From an uncultured Olsenella sp. (GTDB taxonomy: Bacteria; Actinomycetota; Coriobacteriia; Coriobacteriales; Atopobiaceae), in NCBI GenBank assembly GCA_900314535.1, contig OMVT01000006.1, positions 62,001 to 126,000 of the forward strand: 64,000 bases of DNA. Reading direction: 5' to 3'. This document shows positions 51,000 to 60,690 of the stretch, piece after piece. The position numbers and the translations under genes were made by a program. A model generated the notes under the pieces. That model saw only the letters and a list, made by a program, of their open reading frames with translations, made no database searches and was not told the origin of the DNA. Positions within the stretch are counted from its first letter, which is position 1. Every line of letters begins with the position of its first letter.

Positions 51000-51268
51000 A
51001 TGTGCTGGATGAATGATAGCACAGCCACCTCAGGCCGGCCACCCCGAAAAGCGGACGCAAGACAGCCAGAAAGCTCCTCGGAGGAGATTGGATGGAGGGC
51101 GCACCTGGGCAGGAGAAAGGCATCCTTCCTTGTCAGACGCCCTGCCTGCGAGCTCATCTGCTCCCGTCAGAGACCTGCGACATCCCTGCCTTATCAGGCA
51201 TGCATTCCTGCAAGATGTGCCTGCTACGCTTTCCGCTCCCCGGAACAGCCGAGCGGAAGGAGATAGCT
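51000..51268. other. Upstream region of the surface-protein gene
   Basis: About 270 bases between tRNA-Gly and the chosen GTG at 51269. The surface-protein frame is open back to 51092 but without ribosome site or signal-peptide logic, so this part is treated as untranslated. A short TGCCT-TATC-AGGCA hairpin lies near 51190-51203. No clear promoter was fixed. Confidence 0.5.
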
Positions 51269-54200
51269 GTGCACAGGAACAGACAAAGGCCCCATCCGGA
51301 AGTGCCAGAAACGCAGAACAGAGAGAGGGTGCGGCTTCGCAGATACAGGACACGTGCAAGAGGGATCGGACATGCAGGAAGGCGGCAGCTTGTACGCACT
51401 GCCATGCTCGCGGCCTGCCTTGCTATGGCAGCCCTCGTGATCGGGCTCATGAATCCGAAGGCAGCCAAGGCCTATTCCGGAAGCGTCACCTGGAACTATG
51501 ACCCGACGAACCTGATCAGCGATTTCTATGGATCGGACGGCAGCCGCGGCTACTGTGCGCAGGCCGAGAAGGCAGGGCCTAAAGGTACCTATACGGAATG
51601 GCATTGGGTAAGCGAGATGGACTCGGGGACGCTCCGAGGAGATCCGCATGGCCTCTCCTGGCTCATTGCCCACTGCTACCCTCTGAACAGCACCTTCAGC
51701 GGCCAGACGCTCGATGCGAAGGGCGCAGCCACGGTCTCGCAGGCAGCGATCTGGATGTATCAGGGCGACCTCACGAAGGACCGTTACGAGGAAAGACGTG
51801 GCCTTACTGTCAACAGCTGCACACAGGAGCAGGCAGACCTCGCCTGGGCGCTTGCGCAGGAAGCGCATACACATGACGGGGAAGCAGGCAGCTGGGACCA
51901 TGTCGCGAAGTTCTGGGTCTCGCCCAATGACAGAAAGCAGAACATCATCGCAATCCCGCCCTATGGATCGCTTGCTGTCACGAAGCAGAGTGCAGAGACG
52001 CTCGTCTCGGTCTCCGGCACCGGCTATTCGCTCGAAGGAGCGGAGTTCGGCCTCTATCTCGACCAGGCCTGCACGCAGGAGGTCGAGAGCTTCACGACCG
52101 ACGCCGAAGGCAATGGCAAGACCGGCCTTGTCGCCGAAGGCACGTACTACCTGAAGGAGAAGAAGGCACCGAAGGGCTTCCTCGTGAGCCAGGATGTCCT
52201 CGAGATCGCAATGGCAGAAGGCCAGGAGATCCATACCGAGGTTCCTGAGCAGCCCCGCTACAGCGTGCCCGACATCCTGATAAAGAAGCAGGATGCAGAG
52301 ACGGGAGGCGAGGCTGAAGGCGACGCCACCTTCGAAGGCGCCGAGTTCACGGCGAAGTTCTATCCGGAAGGGACCGATACCTCAGGCACACCGGAGCGGA
52401 CCTGGACCATCCGCTGCGATGCAGACGGCACAGCAAGGCTCGATGATGCCCACAAGGTTTCAGGCGATGACTGGTACAGGAAGCAGGATGGCACCATCGT
52501 CCTTCCTCTCGGCACGCTCGTCGTCGAGGAGACGAAGGCACCTTCAGGCTACCGTCTTCCCGGAAACAGCCGCCAGGAGTTCAGGATTGCAGCAGACGAT
52601 TCTGCTCCGACAGGCGCCACCGTCCTCCAGCCAGCTACCGTCGAGGAAGAGGTCATGCGCGGCGGCATTGCTGTCCAGAAGGTCGATGCTGAATCGAAGA
52701 ACGCCTCTCCCAAGGGCAAGGCGGTGCTTTCTGGCGCTGTCTTCGAGATCGTGAATGCAAGCAGGCATGCGGTCGTCGTCGGAGGCACGAGCTATGCGCC
52801 GGGCGAGGCGGTCGCCACGATCGAGACCGACAGCACGGGACGCGCTGCCACGGCAGCGGATGCCCTCCCCTTCGGCACCTATACCGTGCATGAGACAAAG
52901 GCACCTGAGGGCTATCTTCTCAACAGCGACTGGGAGAAGACCGTCTCCATCACCGAGAACGGCAAGATCTTGGAGCTTCAGGGAGACGACGCCTGCGCAG
53001 ACCAGGTCAAGCGAGGCGACCTCTCGTTCGTGAAGGAGGATGGCACGACCTCAGCGAGGATGGCCGATATCCCCTTCAAGATCACGTCCAAGACGACAGG
53101 AGAATGGCATATCGCCGTGACCGATGCCAATGGCATCCTCGATACCGCGGCTGCCCAGTACCCGCATACCCAGAGCACGAATGCCAACGATGCGGCCGTG
53201 AAGGATGACGGAACATTCGACGATACGAAGATCGTGCGCGATGCCGGCATCTGGTTCGCTGGCACGAAGGATGGATCCTCCGATCCTGATGACAGCAAGG
53301 GGGCACTCCCCTACGACGTCTATACGATCGAAGAGCTCTCCTCTCCTGCCAACGCAGGCAAGAAGCTCGTGAGCTTCGAGGCAACAATCACGCGCGATGC
53401 CTTCGGCGTGCATCTTGGCACCGTCACGAACGAAGAGGGTCCGCATATCGAGACGACACTCACAGATGAGGAGGGCGAGCACATCGTGCCAGCAACGGAC
53501 GAGACCTTCACGCTCGTCGATACGGTCGCCTATGCGAACCTCGAGCCCGGCAAGACCTATGAGCTCACCGGCACCCTCATGGACCACGACACCGGAGAGG
53601 CGCTGCCCTATGCAGAGCCTGTCACGACGAGCTTCACGCCAGCCTCCGAGAGCGGCACGACGGAGGTCACCTTCACCATCACAGGCCTTCCCTCGAGCGT
53701 GAAGCGCATTGTCGCCTTCGAAAGCCTCAAGGAAGAAGGCAAGGAGATTGCCGTGCACGCTGACATAGAGGACGAGGGGCAGAGCGTGCGCTTCTCCGAG
53801 CTCCACACGACGGCAACCGAAAGCGGATCCGGCAGCCATACGCTCAAGGCAGCCGATGCCGCAGAGCTCACCGATACCGTCTCCTACACGGGACTCATCC
53901 CGAACGAGACCTACACGCTCACCGCAACGCTCCACGTCGTCGACAGCAAGGGGAATGACGGAGGGGCGCTTGTGAACTCCGCCGGCGAGACCATCACGTT
54001 CACGAAGGACTTCGTGCCCGAATCCGAAGATGGTACGGTCGATGTGCCGATAGAGTTCAATGCACAGAACCTCGCAGGCACAAAGATTGTCGTCTTCGAG
54101 GAGCTCACGCACAAGGGGCATGTCGTCGGAAAGCATGAAGACATCCACGACGAGGGCCAGACGGTCGTCTTCGAGGAAACGGGCGTGCCTGACACGAGCG

Positions 54201-54286
54201 ACACTTCCTCTGTTGCCTGGGGAGCCTTTGCCCTGGCAGGCATCGCAGCGCTTGTCGGAGGCATCTGGGTCCGCTCGAGGCACTAG
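51269..54286 (+). CDS. Thioester/Cna-B/VaFE-repeat cell-surface protein
   Basis: Predicted wall-anchored adhesin or pilin. GTG 51269 follows AAGGAG and gives 1005 residues: basic N-terminus, signal peptide ending near KAAKA (about 65-70), then a thioester (TQXA-type) domain with Cys96 in RGYCAQ and Gln158 in SQAAIW, able to bond covalently to host proteins. Next come three SpaA/Cna-B-like domains (about 235-310, 330-440, 470-570), each ending in E-KAP-GY/GF isopeptide signatures, an atypical domain (about 575-730), and two VaFE repeats (about 735-850, 855-965) with VAFE/VVFEE and D-EGQ-V. It ends GVPDTSD, a hydrophobic helix and RSRH, a sorting signal without a standard LPXTG. It stands alone. 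Confidence 0.9.
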   Translation: MHRNRQRPHPEVPETQNRERVRLRRYRTRARGIGHAGRRQLVRTAMLAACLAMAALVIGLMNPKAAKAYSGSVTWNYDPTNLISDFYGSDGSRGYCAQAEKAGPKGTYTEWHWVSEMDSGTLRGDPHGLSWLIAHCYPLNSTFSGQTLDAKGAATVSQAAIWMYQGDLTKDRYEERRGLTVNSCTQEQADLAWALAQEAHTHDGEAGSWDHVAKFWVSPNDRKQNIIAIPPYGSLAVTKQSAETLVSVSGTGYSLEGAEFGLYLDQACTQEVESFTTDAEGNGKTGLVAEGTYYLKEKKAPKGFLVSQDVLEIAMAEGQEIHTEVPEQPRYSVPDILIKKQDAETGGEAEGDATFEGAEFTAKFYPEGTDTSGTPERTWTIRCDADGTARLDDAHKVSGDDWYRKQDGTIVLPLGTLVVEETKAPSGYRLPGNSRQEFRIAADDSAPTGATVLQPATVEEEVMRGGIAVQKVDAESKNASPKGKAVLSGAVFEIVNASRHAVVVGGTSYAPGEAVATIETDSTGRAATAADALPFGTYTVHETKAPEGYLLNSDWEKTVSITENGKILELQGDDACADQVKRGDLSFVKEDGTTSARMADIPFKITSKTTGEWHIAVTDANGILDTAAAQYPHTQSTNANDAAVKDDGTFDDTKIVRDAGIWFAGTKDGSSDPDDSKGALPYDVYTIEELSSPANAGKKLVSFEATITRDAFGVHLGTVTNEEGPHIETTLTDEEGEHIVPATDETFTLVDTVAYANLEPGKTYELTGTLMDHDTGEALPYAEPVTTSFTPASESGTTEVTFTITGLPSSVKRIVAFESLKEEGKEIAVHADIEDEGQSVRFSELHTTATESGSGSHTLKAADAAELTDTVSYTGLIPNETYTLTATLHVVDSKGNDGGALVNSAGETITFTKDFVPESEDGTVDVPIEFNAQNLAGTKIVVFEELTHKGHVVGKHEDIHDEGQTVVFEETGVPDTSDTSSVAWGAFALAGIAALVGGIWVRSRH

Positions 54287-54311
54287 CAGCCAAAAGACAT
54301 GCGTCATGAGA

Positions 54312-54341
54312 GAAGGCGGCCAGGAAATCCTGGCCGCCTTC
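54312..54341. terminator. Shared terminator between surface protein and peptidase genes
   Basis: Perfect 13-bp stem (54312-54324 with 54329-54341, AAAT loop) between two convergent genes; TTCTTCG on the plus strand. Confidence 0.82.
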
Positions 54342-54364
54342 TTCGTGTCTCTTCAGTGCATGCA

Positions 54365-57300
54365 TCAGGACTGGCGGATGAGCTCTGTCACCATCTCGAC
54401 GATATCTGCCACCTGGTCACCGTTCACGTTCTCCGGAACATCGTCGAGCGTGTGGGAGAAGGCCGGCAGGCCATTCTCATCCATGCCCATGATCGTGACG
54501 GAGCGGATATGGCGACGGAGCGCGGTGGTCGCATCGGTCTCGCCGATGCTGTAGCGGGCCCTGCCAAGCGGGAGGCCGAAGTCCTGTGCGATGTTCTGGA
54601 ACATGCGCACGAGACGGCGGTCGGCGCGCTTCGGATTGTCATGGCCCTCTTCCACAAGCACGGTCGGGTCTCCTGCACCGACGCAGTCAAGATCGATCAG
54701 GAAGGCGCCGCGGATATCCTGCTTGTGGGCATCGAGGAAGGCCTTGATGCCGGCATGGTCGAGCTCGGAGGCACCTGTTGCGACGAACCAGATGTCGTGG
54801 CTGATGAGGTCCTCGTCGTTCATGGAAAGGACCGCGTCACGGAGCTCCTCTTCGGAGACCTGCTGGCTCCGTGCTGCTGCTTCCCGCTCAGCAGCCTGAG
54901 CCTTGGCCTCTGCTTCGGCCTGGGCCTGGGCAGCTGCATCCGCTGCTGCCTGCGCACGCACGGCTTCTGCCCTTTCAGGATCGAGCTCATAGCCATGGGA
55001 CTCCGGACCATCATCCGCAAGATCGAGCTGCGGGAGACGCAGCTCATCCTTCGGCGTAGCGCCGCCCTTCCAGCCATGGTTCGAGCCATGGTGAGGACGG
55101 GCAACGGTGCTGCTGTGGATGCCGGTCTCATGGTCTTCGCGGATAGGAGCCTCGGTGAAGTGGCGACCCTTCCCGCCATGGCGGCCGAAGTGATGATGCT
55201 TCTTCTCCTGATGCGACTCTTTCGCGATGCGGTCGAGTGACTCCGGCGTGATCACATCGAATGTCCCCTGTTCTGGCTTCTTCGGCATGGATTGCTGTCC
55301 TTCGGGTATCTGCATGGGCTGGCTGGCGATGCTTCCGGATCCGAACGGATCGATCGAGTGCTGCGAGGGATCGGGAAGGTCGTTCAGGATGACGCGGCGG
55401 GCCATCTGGGAGATGGCAGGCTTGAAGCTTGTCTTGCCCCACTCGGGATCGTCCGGCATCTGAGGCTTCTTGCGGGGTGCCGGCTCAGGCTCCTCCATAT
55501 CCTCAGCTTCCGTGACGACACCGGAGAGATCCTTCGGTGCGATATCGGGATCTTCGGGTGTCACATCGTCCATATCGAGCTGGAAGTTCTGGGGCAGCAC
55601 AGGAGCATCCGTCTCCTCCGCCTCAGAGGTCTCTTCTGCAGGAGCAGCTGCCTCTTCGGCAGGCTCAGAAGCGGGCTCTTCGGATTCAGCCGCAGCGGCA
55701 TCTTCCTCTGCAGGCTCCTCTGCAACCGGAGCTGCAGGCACTGGCTCTTCTTCGCTCATCTCAGGTTCAGGCACAGAAACGGGCATGGCAGCGGTGTCGC
55801 CCGCTGCGTCTTCCGGCTCTGCAGCTTCTTCCTCGATCGGAGCAGGCGCAGCCTCTGCTTCCGGCTCTGCCTCCTGGACAGGTGCGGGCTCTTCTGCAGG
55901 GAGCACAGGCTCAGGCTCCGGCTCTGCTTCGGAAGCCTCTTCTGCTTCAGGCTGAGGTGCCTCTGCAGGCTCCGCCTCCGGTTCGGAAACGGCTGCCGGC
56001 TCAGATTCTGGCTCTGGCTCGTATGTCTCCTCAGGCCCCTCTTCAGAGACTGCTTCTGACTCCGGCTCCGGTGCGGATTCAGATTCCGCTTCGGCTTCGG
56101 GGACTGGCTCTGTGGCGGCAGCCTCCTCAGGCTGTTCGGCCTCTTCAGGTTCCGGTTCCTCGACAGGCTCTGGCTCCTCTTCGATGACCTCTATCGCCTC
56201 GGCGTCCATGACGGAAGGATAGAGGGGTCGGGGCGCCTTGGGCAGATAATCCATCTCATCGGGTGCAGAGGGATCTTCCTCTGCATCTTCCTGCTGCTCA
56301 GCCGCGGGCTCTTCCTTATGAGTCTCTGCTTCGGGTTCGCTCTCTTCGGCAGCAGCCTCCTCCGGATAGCCTTCGGGCTCTTCGTTCACGATCGGAGCGG
56401 CATCGGATGCATCGGACTGCGACGCTGCATCTTCAGGAGCAGCTTCCTCATCATCTTCAGGAACAGAAGCCTCAGGCTCTGCCGGCATCTCTTCTGCCTC
56501 AGCAGGTTCAGGCTCGAATGCCGGTGCAGATGGCTCGGGCTCAGATTCCAGTGCCGCAGGCTCATCCTCTTCCGGCTGGGCAGGCACTTCTTCAGGAGCG
56601 GCTGCCTGAGGCTCTTCGGCCTCTTCCTCGGTATCGGCCTCGGACGTCTCAGCCGTCTCCTCTTCAGGAGCGTAGTCAGAAAGCGCCTCTTCTTCTGCCT
56701 CCTCTTCTATCTCTTCGAAGACAGCATCGACAGGCGTTGACTTGGATATATGTGCGAAGGGATCCTCTTCCCACGAAGCGTGGACGGGCTCTTCGCTCTC
56801 AGGCTCAGACACGCTCTCCTCTGCCACAGGCTCGGCCGGCTCGGGAGCCTCAGAATCGTCCTCTTCAGGAGATGAGACGTCCTCTATGTCGGCGAGATCG
56901 ACAGCCGGCGTGATGTCTGCAAGGTGCTTGCCGAGATTGCGCGGAGCAGGAGCTTCGGACTCTGGTGCAGCTGCCTCTTCGGCGGCAGGTGCATAGTCCT
57001 TCGCCTGAGGCATGGTGTCGAGAGAGGCAAGCGCTGCCATGACAGCAGAATCATCGGGGCCAGGCTTTGCCGGTGCGGGCTCTGGCTCCTGTGCAGCAGG
57101 AGCAGCGGGCGCTTCCGAAGGGGCCGGTGCATGATCTGTGCCCAGGCCCTGTGCTGCCTGTATCTCTTCGGCGAAGATGGAATCGACATAGGATGCTATG
57201 TCTTCGGAGCGGTGTGCCAGATACTCGGCTTCATCCGCATGTGCCGGAGCCGGAGCAGGCTCTGCAGCAGCTGGTGCCTCAGGTTCTGCCGGGACAGCCG

Positions 57301-59245
57301 CCTCTGGTTCGGGCTCGACAGGAGCCGGAGCCTCAGCCATCTCCTGCACAGGCGTGGCAGGCTCGGGTTCGGAAGGCTCGCCTTCGATTTTCGGTTCGCT
57401 CAGGGCAGCGGGAGCCGCAACCGCTTCCTCTTCGGCAGGAGCAGCCGTCTCATCGTCTGCCTCTTCAGGAGCGGGCTCTTCTGCAGCAGCAGGCTCCTCC
57501 GCCGGGGCTGGTGCTTCCGGCTCAGGTGCCTCTATATTCTCTTCCTCAGGGATGTCGCCCGTCTCGGGCTCCGCAAGCGGAACGTCGCCGTCTCCGCTCT
57601 CCCCTTCCTCATCCTTCTTCTCGCCCGCATCGGAAGCTTCGCTTCTCGGCCTTGGCTCGCCGACAGACGTTGCTGCCGAGGGCGGTTCGTCCGGTGCCAT
57701 GCCGGCAGGCGTCACCGTATCGATCGGCTCCCACTCGGCATCCATGACCTTCGGCCAGAGGCGCTTCTGGCGGTCTGCGAAGGTCTGCCCCTGATAGGGG
57801 CTCTCTTCGGACTCGGCAGGCTTGTAGACGCTCTCGGTCTCGATTGGCGCCTGGACAGGCGTCTCGCCGAGATCTTCCGGCAGCCTCTCGAAGGTCGTCG
57901 TTGCCTCGTCGTCTTCCGGCTCTTCGGAAGCAGGTGCCTCTTCGGCAGCAGGAGCTTCCTCTTCCTTCGGACGGACAAGTGTCTTGTCTGCAGCATCTTC
58001 ATCGGCAGGTTCAGGCTTCGGCTCTTCGTCGTCGTAGCCCTTATCGCTCTCGAGCGAATGGCGGACACGGCTGAAGAGGCTTCCGATCGAAGGCTTCTTC
58101 AGCGTCTTGTCGGCAGGCTTCTCCTCTTCGGCAGGAGCCTCTGCCTTCTCAGGCTCGGCCTCGGCGGCCTCTGGTGCCGGAGCGGCTGCTGCCTCTTCGG
58201 GCACCGCCTCATTGCTTTCAGGCTCTGTGGAAGCAGGTGTCTCGGCGGTCTCTTCCTTCTGTTCCTTCGGCTCGAGCTCAACATGAGGATCCTCGTAGAC
58301 AATCGGGCAGCCTGCAGGAAGCATGCCCAGCGCCTCGATGGTCTCCTTGCCATGCCTCTTGTAGCGGGCAAGGCGCTCCGCTTCGGCCTTGGCCTTCGCC
58401 TCTGCCTCGGCGGCAGCTGCTGCTGCCTCCTCCTCTTCGCGGGCTCGGCGTGCTGCCTCGCGCGCACGCTCCTCTTCCTCCTGCTGCAGGCGCACAGCCT
58501 CTGCGTCGAGTGCGACATCTGCGCCAGGACGGACATTGTTGAGGATGGAGAGGAGAGCTGCGACAGCAGCCTTGTTGTCATTCGCGCCATCCGTGCAGTC
58601 GCCGAAGCGGGTTGCGATATCGGAGATAGCAAGAAGGGCAGGAACCAGTGCGGCAAGGATGCCGAGGAACCAGAAGACCCTTCTCACGACAGGCGGAAGG
58701 AAGCCGAGAAGCTGCACGAAGGAGGCAATCGCAACGCCGTAGAGGCAATAGACGCGGATAGCATAGGCACGGGCATAGAAGCGTGCCATCCCCTTGTTCG
58801 CAACCATCGGGTTGACACGCGGCGTGTCATAGTGGGCGACAATGATGATGGGACGGTTGCCCTTCATGACCTTGGAGCCGGTCTGGGCATGGAAGGCGAC
58901 GACATTCTGGCTCTGGACGACAGGGCCCATCTTCGCAAACGGCGTGCGCCCTGCATGGATCATGAGGAGCAGGACAGCGCAGGCGATTGCGACAACGACA
59001 CCGACAAAGCCGATGATGCCGCCGAAGCCTGCGAAGATGAGGCCGAGGAGCATGGCAAGAGTGACGACCGACTTTGCGGTCTGGGCTCCTGTCGGCGTGC
59101 TGAATTCCTCGATCTCAGGGTTCACCCCATGGTCTGCCATGACCTCAGAGATGGTCTGGGCAGCCTGCAGCTCCTCCTGGCTGTTAGCCGGCGCGATGCC
59201 TATCTGCTCATCCAGGTAGTTCAGATATTCGTGCGTCTTGGACAT
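54365..59245 (-). CDS. M28-like metallopeptidase split by a giant acidic disordered insert
   Basis: 1626 residues with peptidase segments at both ends. N-terminal part (1-245): VAHYDTP (metal His138, Asp140), Asp223 in DGANDNKAAVAAL, plus two hydrophobic blocks (about 60-98 and 158-210), so it is membrane-bound. C-terminal part (about 1465-1626): FVATGASELDHAG (Glu1494), FLIDLDCVG (Asp1518) and FSHTLDDVPE (His1598), the remaining ligands of a two-metal site. Between lie some 1200 residues made mostly of Glu, Pro and Ala, with one coiled, charged stretch at 245-300 and His/Gly/Lys-rich patches near 1370-1440. Ordinary M28 enzymes have 30-60 residues there. GGAG precedes ATG 59245. Substrate unknown. 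Confidence 0.82.
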   Translation of the reverse strand: MSKTHEYLNYLDEQIGIAPANSQEELQAAQTISEVMADHGVNPEIEEFSTPTGAQTAKSVVTLAMLLGLIFAGFGGIIGFVGVVVAIACAVLLLMIHAGRTPFAKMGPVVQSQNVVAFHAQTGSKVMKGNRPIIIVAHYDTPRVNPMVANKGMARFYARAYAIRVYCLYGVAIASFVQLLGFLPPVVRRVFWFLGILAALVPALLAISDIATRFGDCTDGANDNKAAVAALLSILNNVRPGADVALDAEAVRLQQEEEERAREAARRAREEEEAAAAAAEAEAKAKAEAERLARYKRHGKETIEALGMLPAGCPIVYEDPHVELEPKEQKEETAETPASTEPESNEAVPEEAAAAPAPEAAEAEPEKAEAPAEEEKPADKTLKKPSIGSLFSRVRHSLESDKGYDDEEPKPEPADEDAADKTLVRPKEEEAPAAEEAPASEEPEDDEATTTFERLPEDLGETPVQAPIETESVYKPAESEESPYQGQTFADRQKRLWPKVMDAEWEPIDTVTPAGMAPDEPPSAATSVGEPRPRSEASDAGEKKDEEGESGDGDVPLAEPETGDIPEEENIEAPEPEAPAPAEEPAAAEEPAPEEADDETAAPAEEEAVAAPAALSEPKIEGEPSEPEPATPVQEMAEAPAPVEPEPEAAVPAEPEAPAAAEPAPAPAHADEAEYLAHRSEDIASYVDSIFAEEIQAAQGLGTDHAPAPSEAPAAPAAQEPEPAPAKPGPDDSAVMAALASLDTMPQAKDYAPAAEEAAAPESEAPAPRNLGKHLADITPAVDLADIEDVSSPEEDDSEAPEPAEPVAEESVSEPESEEPVHASWEEDPFAHISKSTPVDAVFEEIEEEAEEEALSDYAPEEETAETSEADTEEEAEEPQAAAPEEVPAQPEEDEPAALESEPEPSAPAFEPEPAEAEEMPAEPEASVPEDDEEAAPEDAASQSDASDAAPIVNEEPEGYPEEAAAEESEPEAETHKEEPAAEQQEDAEEDPSAPDEMDYLPKAPRPLYPSVMDAEAIEVIEEEPEPVEEPEPEEAEQPEEAAATEPVPEAEAESESAPEPESEAVSEEGPEETYEPEPESEPAAVSEPEAEPAEAPQPEAEEASEAEPEPEPVLPAEEPAPVQEAEPEAEAAPAPIEEEAAEPEDAAGDTAAMPVSVPEPEMSEEEPVPAAPVAEEPAEEDAAAAESEEPASEPAEEAAAPAEETSEAEETDAPVLPQNFQLDMDDVTPEDPDIAPKDLSGVVTEAEDMEEPEPAPRKKPQMPDDPEWGKTSFKPAISQMARRVILNDLPDPSQHSIDPFGSGSIASQPMQIPEGQQSMPKKPEQGTFDVITPESLDRIAKESHQEKKHHHFGRHGGKGRHFTEAPIREDHETGIHSSTVARPHHGSNHGWKGGATPKDELRLPQLDLADDGPESHGYELDPERAEAVRAQAAADAAAQAQAEAEAKAQAAEREAAARSQQVSEEELRDAVLSMNDEDLISHDIWFVATGASELDHAGIKAFLDAHKQDIRGAFLIDLDCVGAGDPTVLVEEGHDNPKRADRRLVRMFQNIAQDFGLPLGRARYSIGETDATTALRRHIRSVTIMGMDENGLPAFSHTLDDVPENVNGDQVADIVEMVTELIRQS

Positions 59246-59297
59246 ATGTATGCTCCACCTGCCATGCGGGTCATATCAAAACGAAACAGTCAGATTG

Positions 59298-59303
59298 AGT
59301 ATA
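59298..59303 (-). promoter_or_regulatory. Possible -10 of the M28-like gene
   Basis: TATACT on the minus strand, 52 bases before the start codon; no clear -35. Confidence 0.35.
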
Positions 59304-59420
59304 CGTCTAGCATTCCCGCTTTTCCCGACGCAGCACCGTACAAGAGAAAAACGGTATCGCTGCATGTACCCCAAAGACCATGAAAGCAGGGCTCATCCGT
59401 ACCAAGAGAGGGCCTTTGCC

Positions 59421-59660
59421 TTGACACTCCCCACGGATAAATCCGGGAGATTCTCGCTTCGTCGCAGATAGCCTTCCTTCCCCTTGCGGGGGAGGCGGGT
59501 CTTACGCCTGCTCCACGAGCGTTCCGGTCGCATCCGCGCCCGAGGTTCCCGCAAGCCCTGCGGTACCTTCCGATAGCATCCTCGCACCTTCTGCCGCGAT
59601 GTTGGCCGCCGCGTTCACGTCGCGGTCGTGGCGCGTCCCGCACGCCGGGCACTCCCACGA
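59421..59660 (-). ncRNA. Predicted omega (right-end) RNA of TnpB
   Basis: TnpB nucleases use an RNA from the 3' end of their own gene and the right end of the element, whose last part comes from flanking DNA. By analogy such an RNA would cover the tnpB 3' end and the right-end hairpin, with its guide reading from 59420 downward. The 5' limit is a guess; no promoter or processing site was identified. Confidence 0.45.
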
Positions 59661-60677
59661 GCGAATCGAGAGCGGCAGCTCCCCGAGCACATACCCGCAC
59701 GCCGAGCAGGTCTTGCTCGACGGGTACCAGCGCGACACCTTGACAAATGTCCGCCCGTGCCAGGCGCACTTGTACCCGAGCTGCCTGATCATCTCCGACA
59801 TCGAGGCGTCGGCCACCGCCTTCGCGAGGTGGCGGTTTCGCTCCATGCCCCGCACGCCCAGGTCCTCCACGGCGACCGCTTGGCTCTCGCGGACTATCCT
59901 CGTGGCGGCCTTGTGCAGGGCGTCCTTGCGCTGGTCGGCTATCCTCTCGTGCACGCGGGCGACCTTGATGCGCTGCTTGGCGCGCCTCTTGGATCCCTTT
60001 CTCTTGCGGGAGAGGCGGCGCTGCTCGCGGGCGAGCTTGGCCTCCGATCTAGCGAGCGCCTTCGGGTTGGCGACCTTCTCGCCCGTGCTGAGCGCGGCGA
60101 GGCTGGCAACGCCCGCGTCTACGCCCATCACGGGCACCGCTCCCTCCGGCATCGGGGCCACGGGCGCGTCAGCGACCGAGAGCACGCAGAAGTACTTGCC
60201 GGACGGGACGCGCTTCACGGTGGCTGACAGGATGCGGCCCTCGACGGGCCTGCTCACCCGTGCCTTCACCAGCCCGAGCTTCGGGAGCTTCACATGGCGG
60301 GCATCCGGAACTGCGACGTTGCCGCCGACGCGCTTCGAGCGGTAACTCTGCCGCACATCCCGCTTCGATTTGAACCGCGGATATCCGGGCGCGCCGCCCG
60401 TCTTGCAACGACGGAAGAAGTTGTCGTAGGCGCGCGACAGGTCTTGCACCGCGCTTTGCAGAGCCGTCGAATCGGCTTCCTTGAGCCATGGGAACTCGGC
60501 CTTCCAGCCGGGCAGCATCTTGTCGAGCCGCCACCTTGTCGGCGACTTGCCCGTCTCCCCGTAGGCGTCCCTGCACGTCTCGAGGCACTTGTTGTAGACC
60601 CACCGCACAGCTCCGAACGTGCGCTCTATCTGCGCGCGCTGGGAAGCGCTGGGGTAGATCCTGACCTCGTATGCCAT
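59502..60677 (-). CDS. tnpB: TnpB RNA-guided nuclease of the IS605-type element
   Basis: Ancestor-type relative of Cas12: an RNA-guided DNA nuclease that helps the element persist. 391 residues from ATG 60677. N-terminal WED/REC-like part (1-175) with the family opening YPSASQRAQIERTFGAVRWVYN; RuvC Asp187 in GVDAGV, Glu271 in VEDLGV and Asp353 in HDRDVNAAANI; zinc finger CSACG (324-328) and CPACG (343-347). All three catalytic residues are present and the length is normal, so it is probably functional. The start is 14 bases after the tnpA stop; TTG 60689 is an alternative. The ribosome site is weak. Confidence 0.92.
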   Translation of the reverse strand: MAYEVRIYPSASQRAQIERTFGAVRWVYNKCLETCRDAYGETGKSPTRWRLDKMLPGWKAEFPWLKEADSTALQSAVQDLSRAYDNFFRRCKTGGAPGYPRFKSKRDVRQSYRSKRVGGNVAVPDARHVKLPKLGLVKARVSRPVEGRILSATVKRVPSGKYFCVLSVADAPVAPMPEGAVPVMGVDAGVASLAALSTGEKVANPKALARSEAKLAREQRRLSRKRKGSKRRAKQRIKVARVHERIADQRKDALHKAATRIVRESQAVAVEDLGVRGMERNRHLAKAVADASMSEMIRQLGYKCAWHGRTFVKVSRWYPSSKTCSACGYVLGELPLSIRSWECPACGTRHDRDVNAAANIAAEGARMLSEGTAGLAGTSGADATGTLVEQA

Positions 60678-60690
60678 CGAGACGCCCAAG

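Noticed and set aside
50873-51157. N-terminal extension of the hypothetical gene at 50369
   Set aside because: It would read through tRNA-Gly and its terminator; a GTG with a good ribosome site lies downstream.
56924-59383. 819-codon plus-strand frame opposite the M28-like gene
   Set aside because: Low-complexity Arg/Leu/Cys translation created by the antisense of Glu/Pro/Ala codons; no ribosome site or family.
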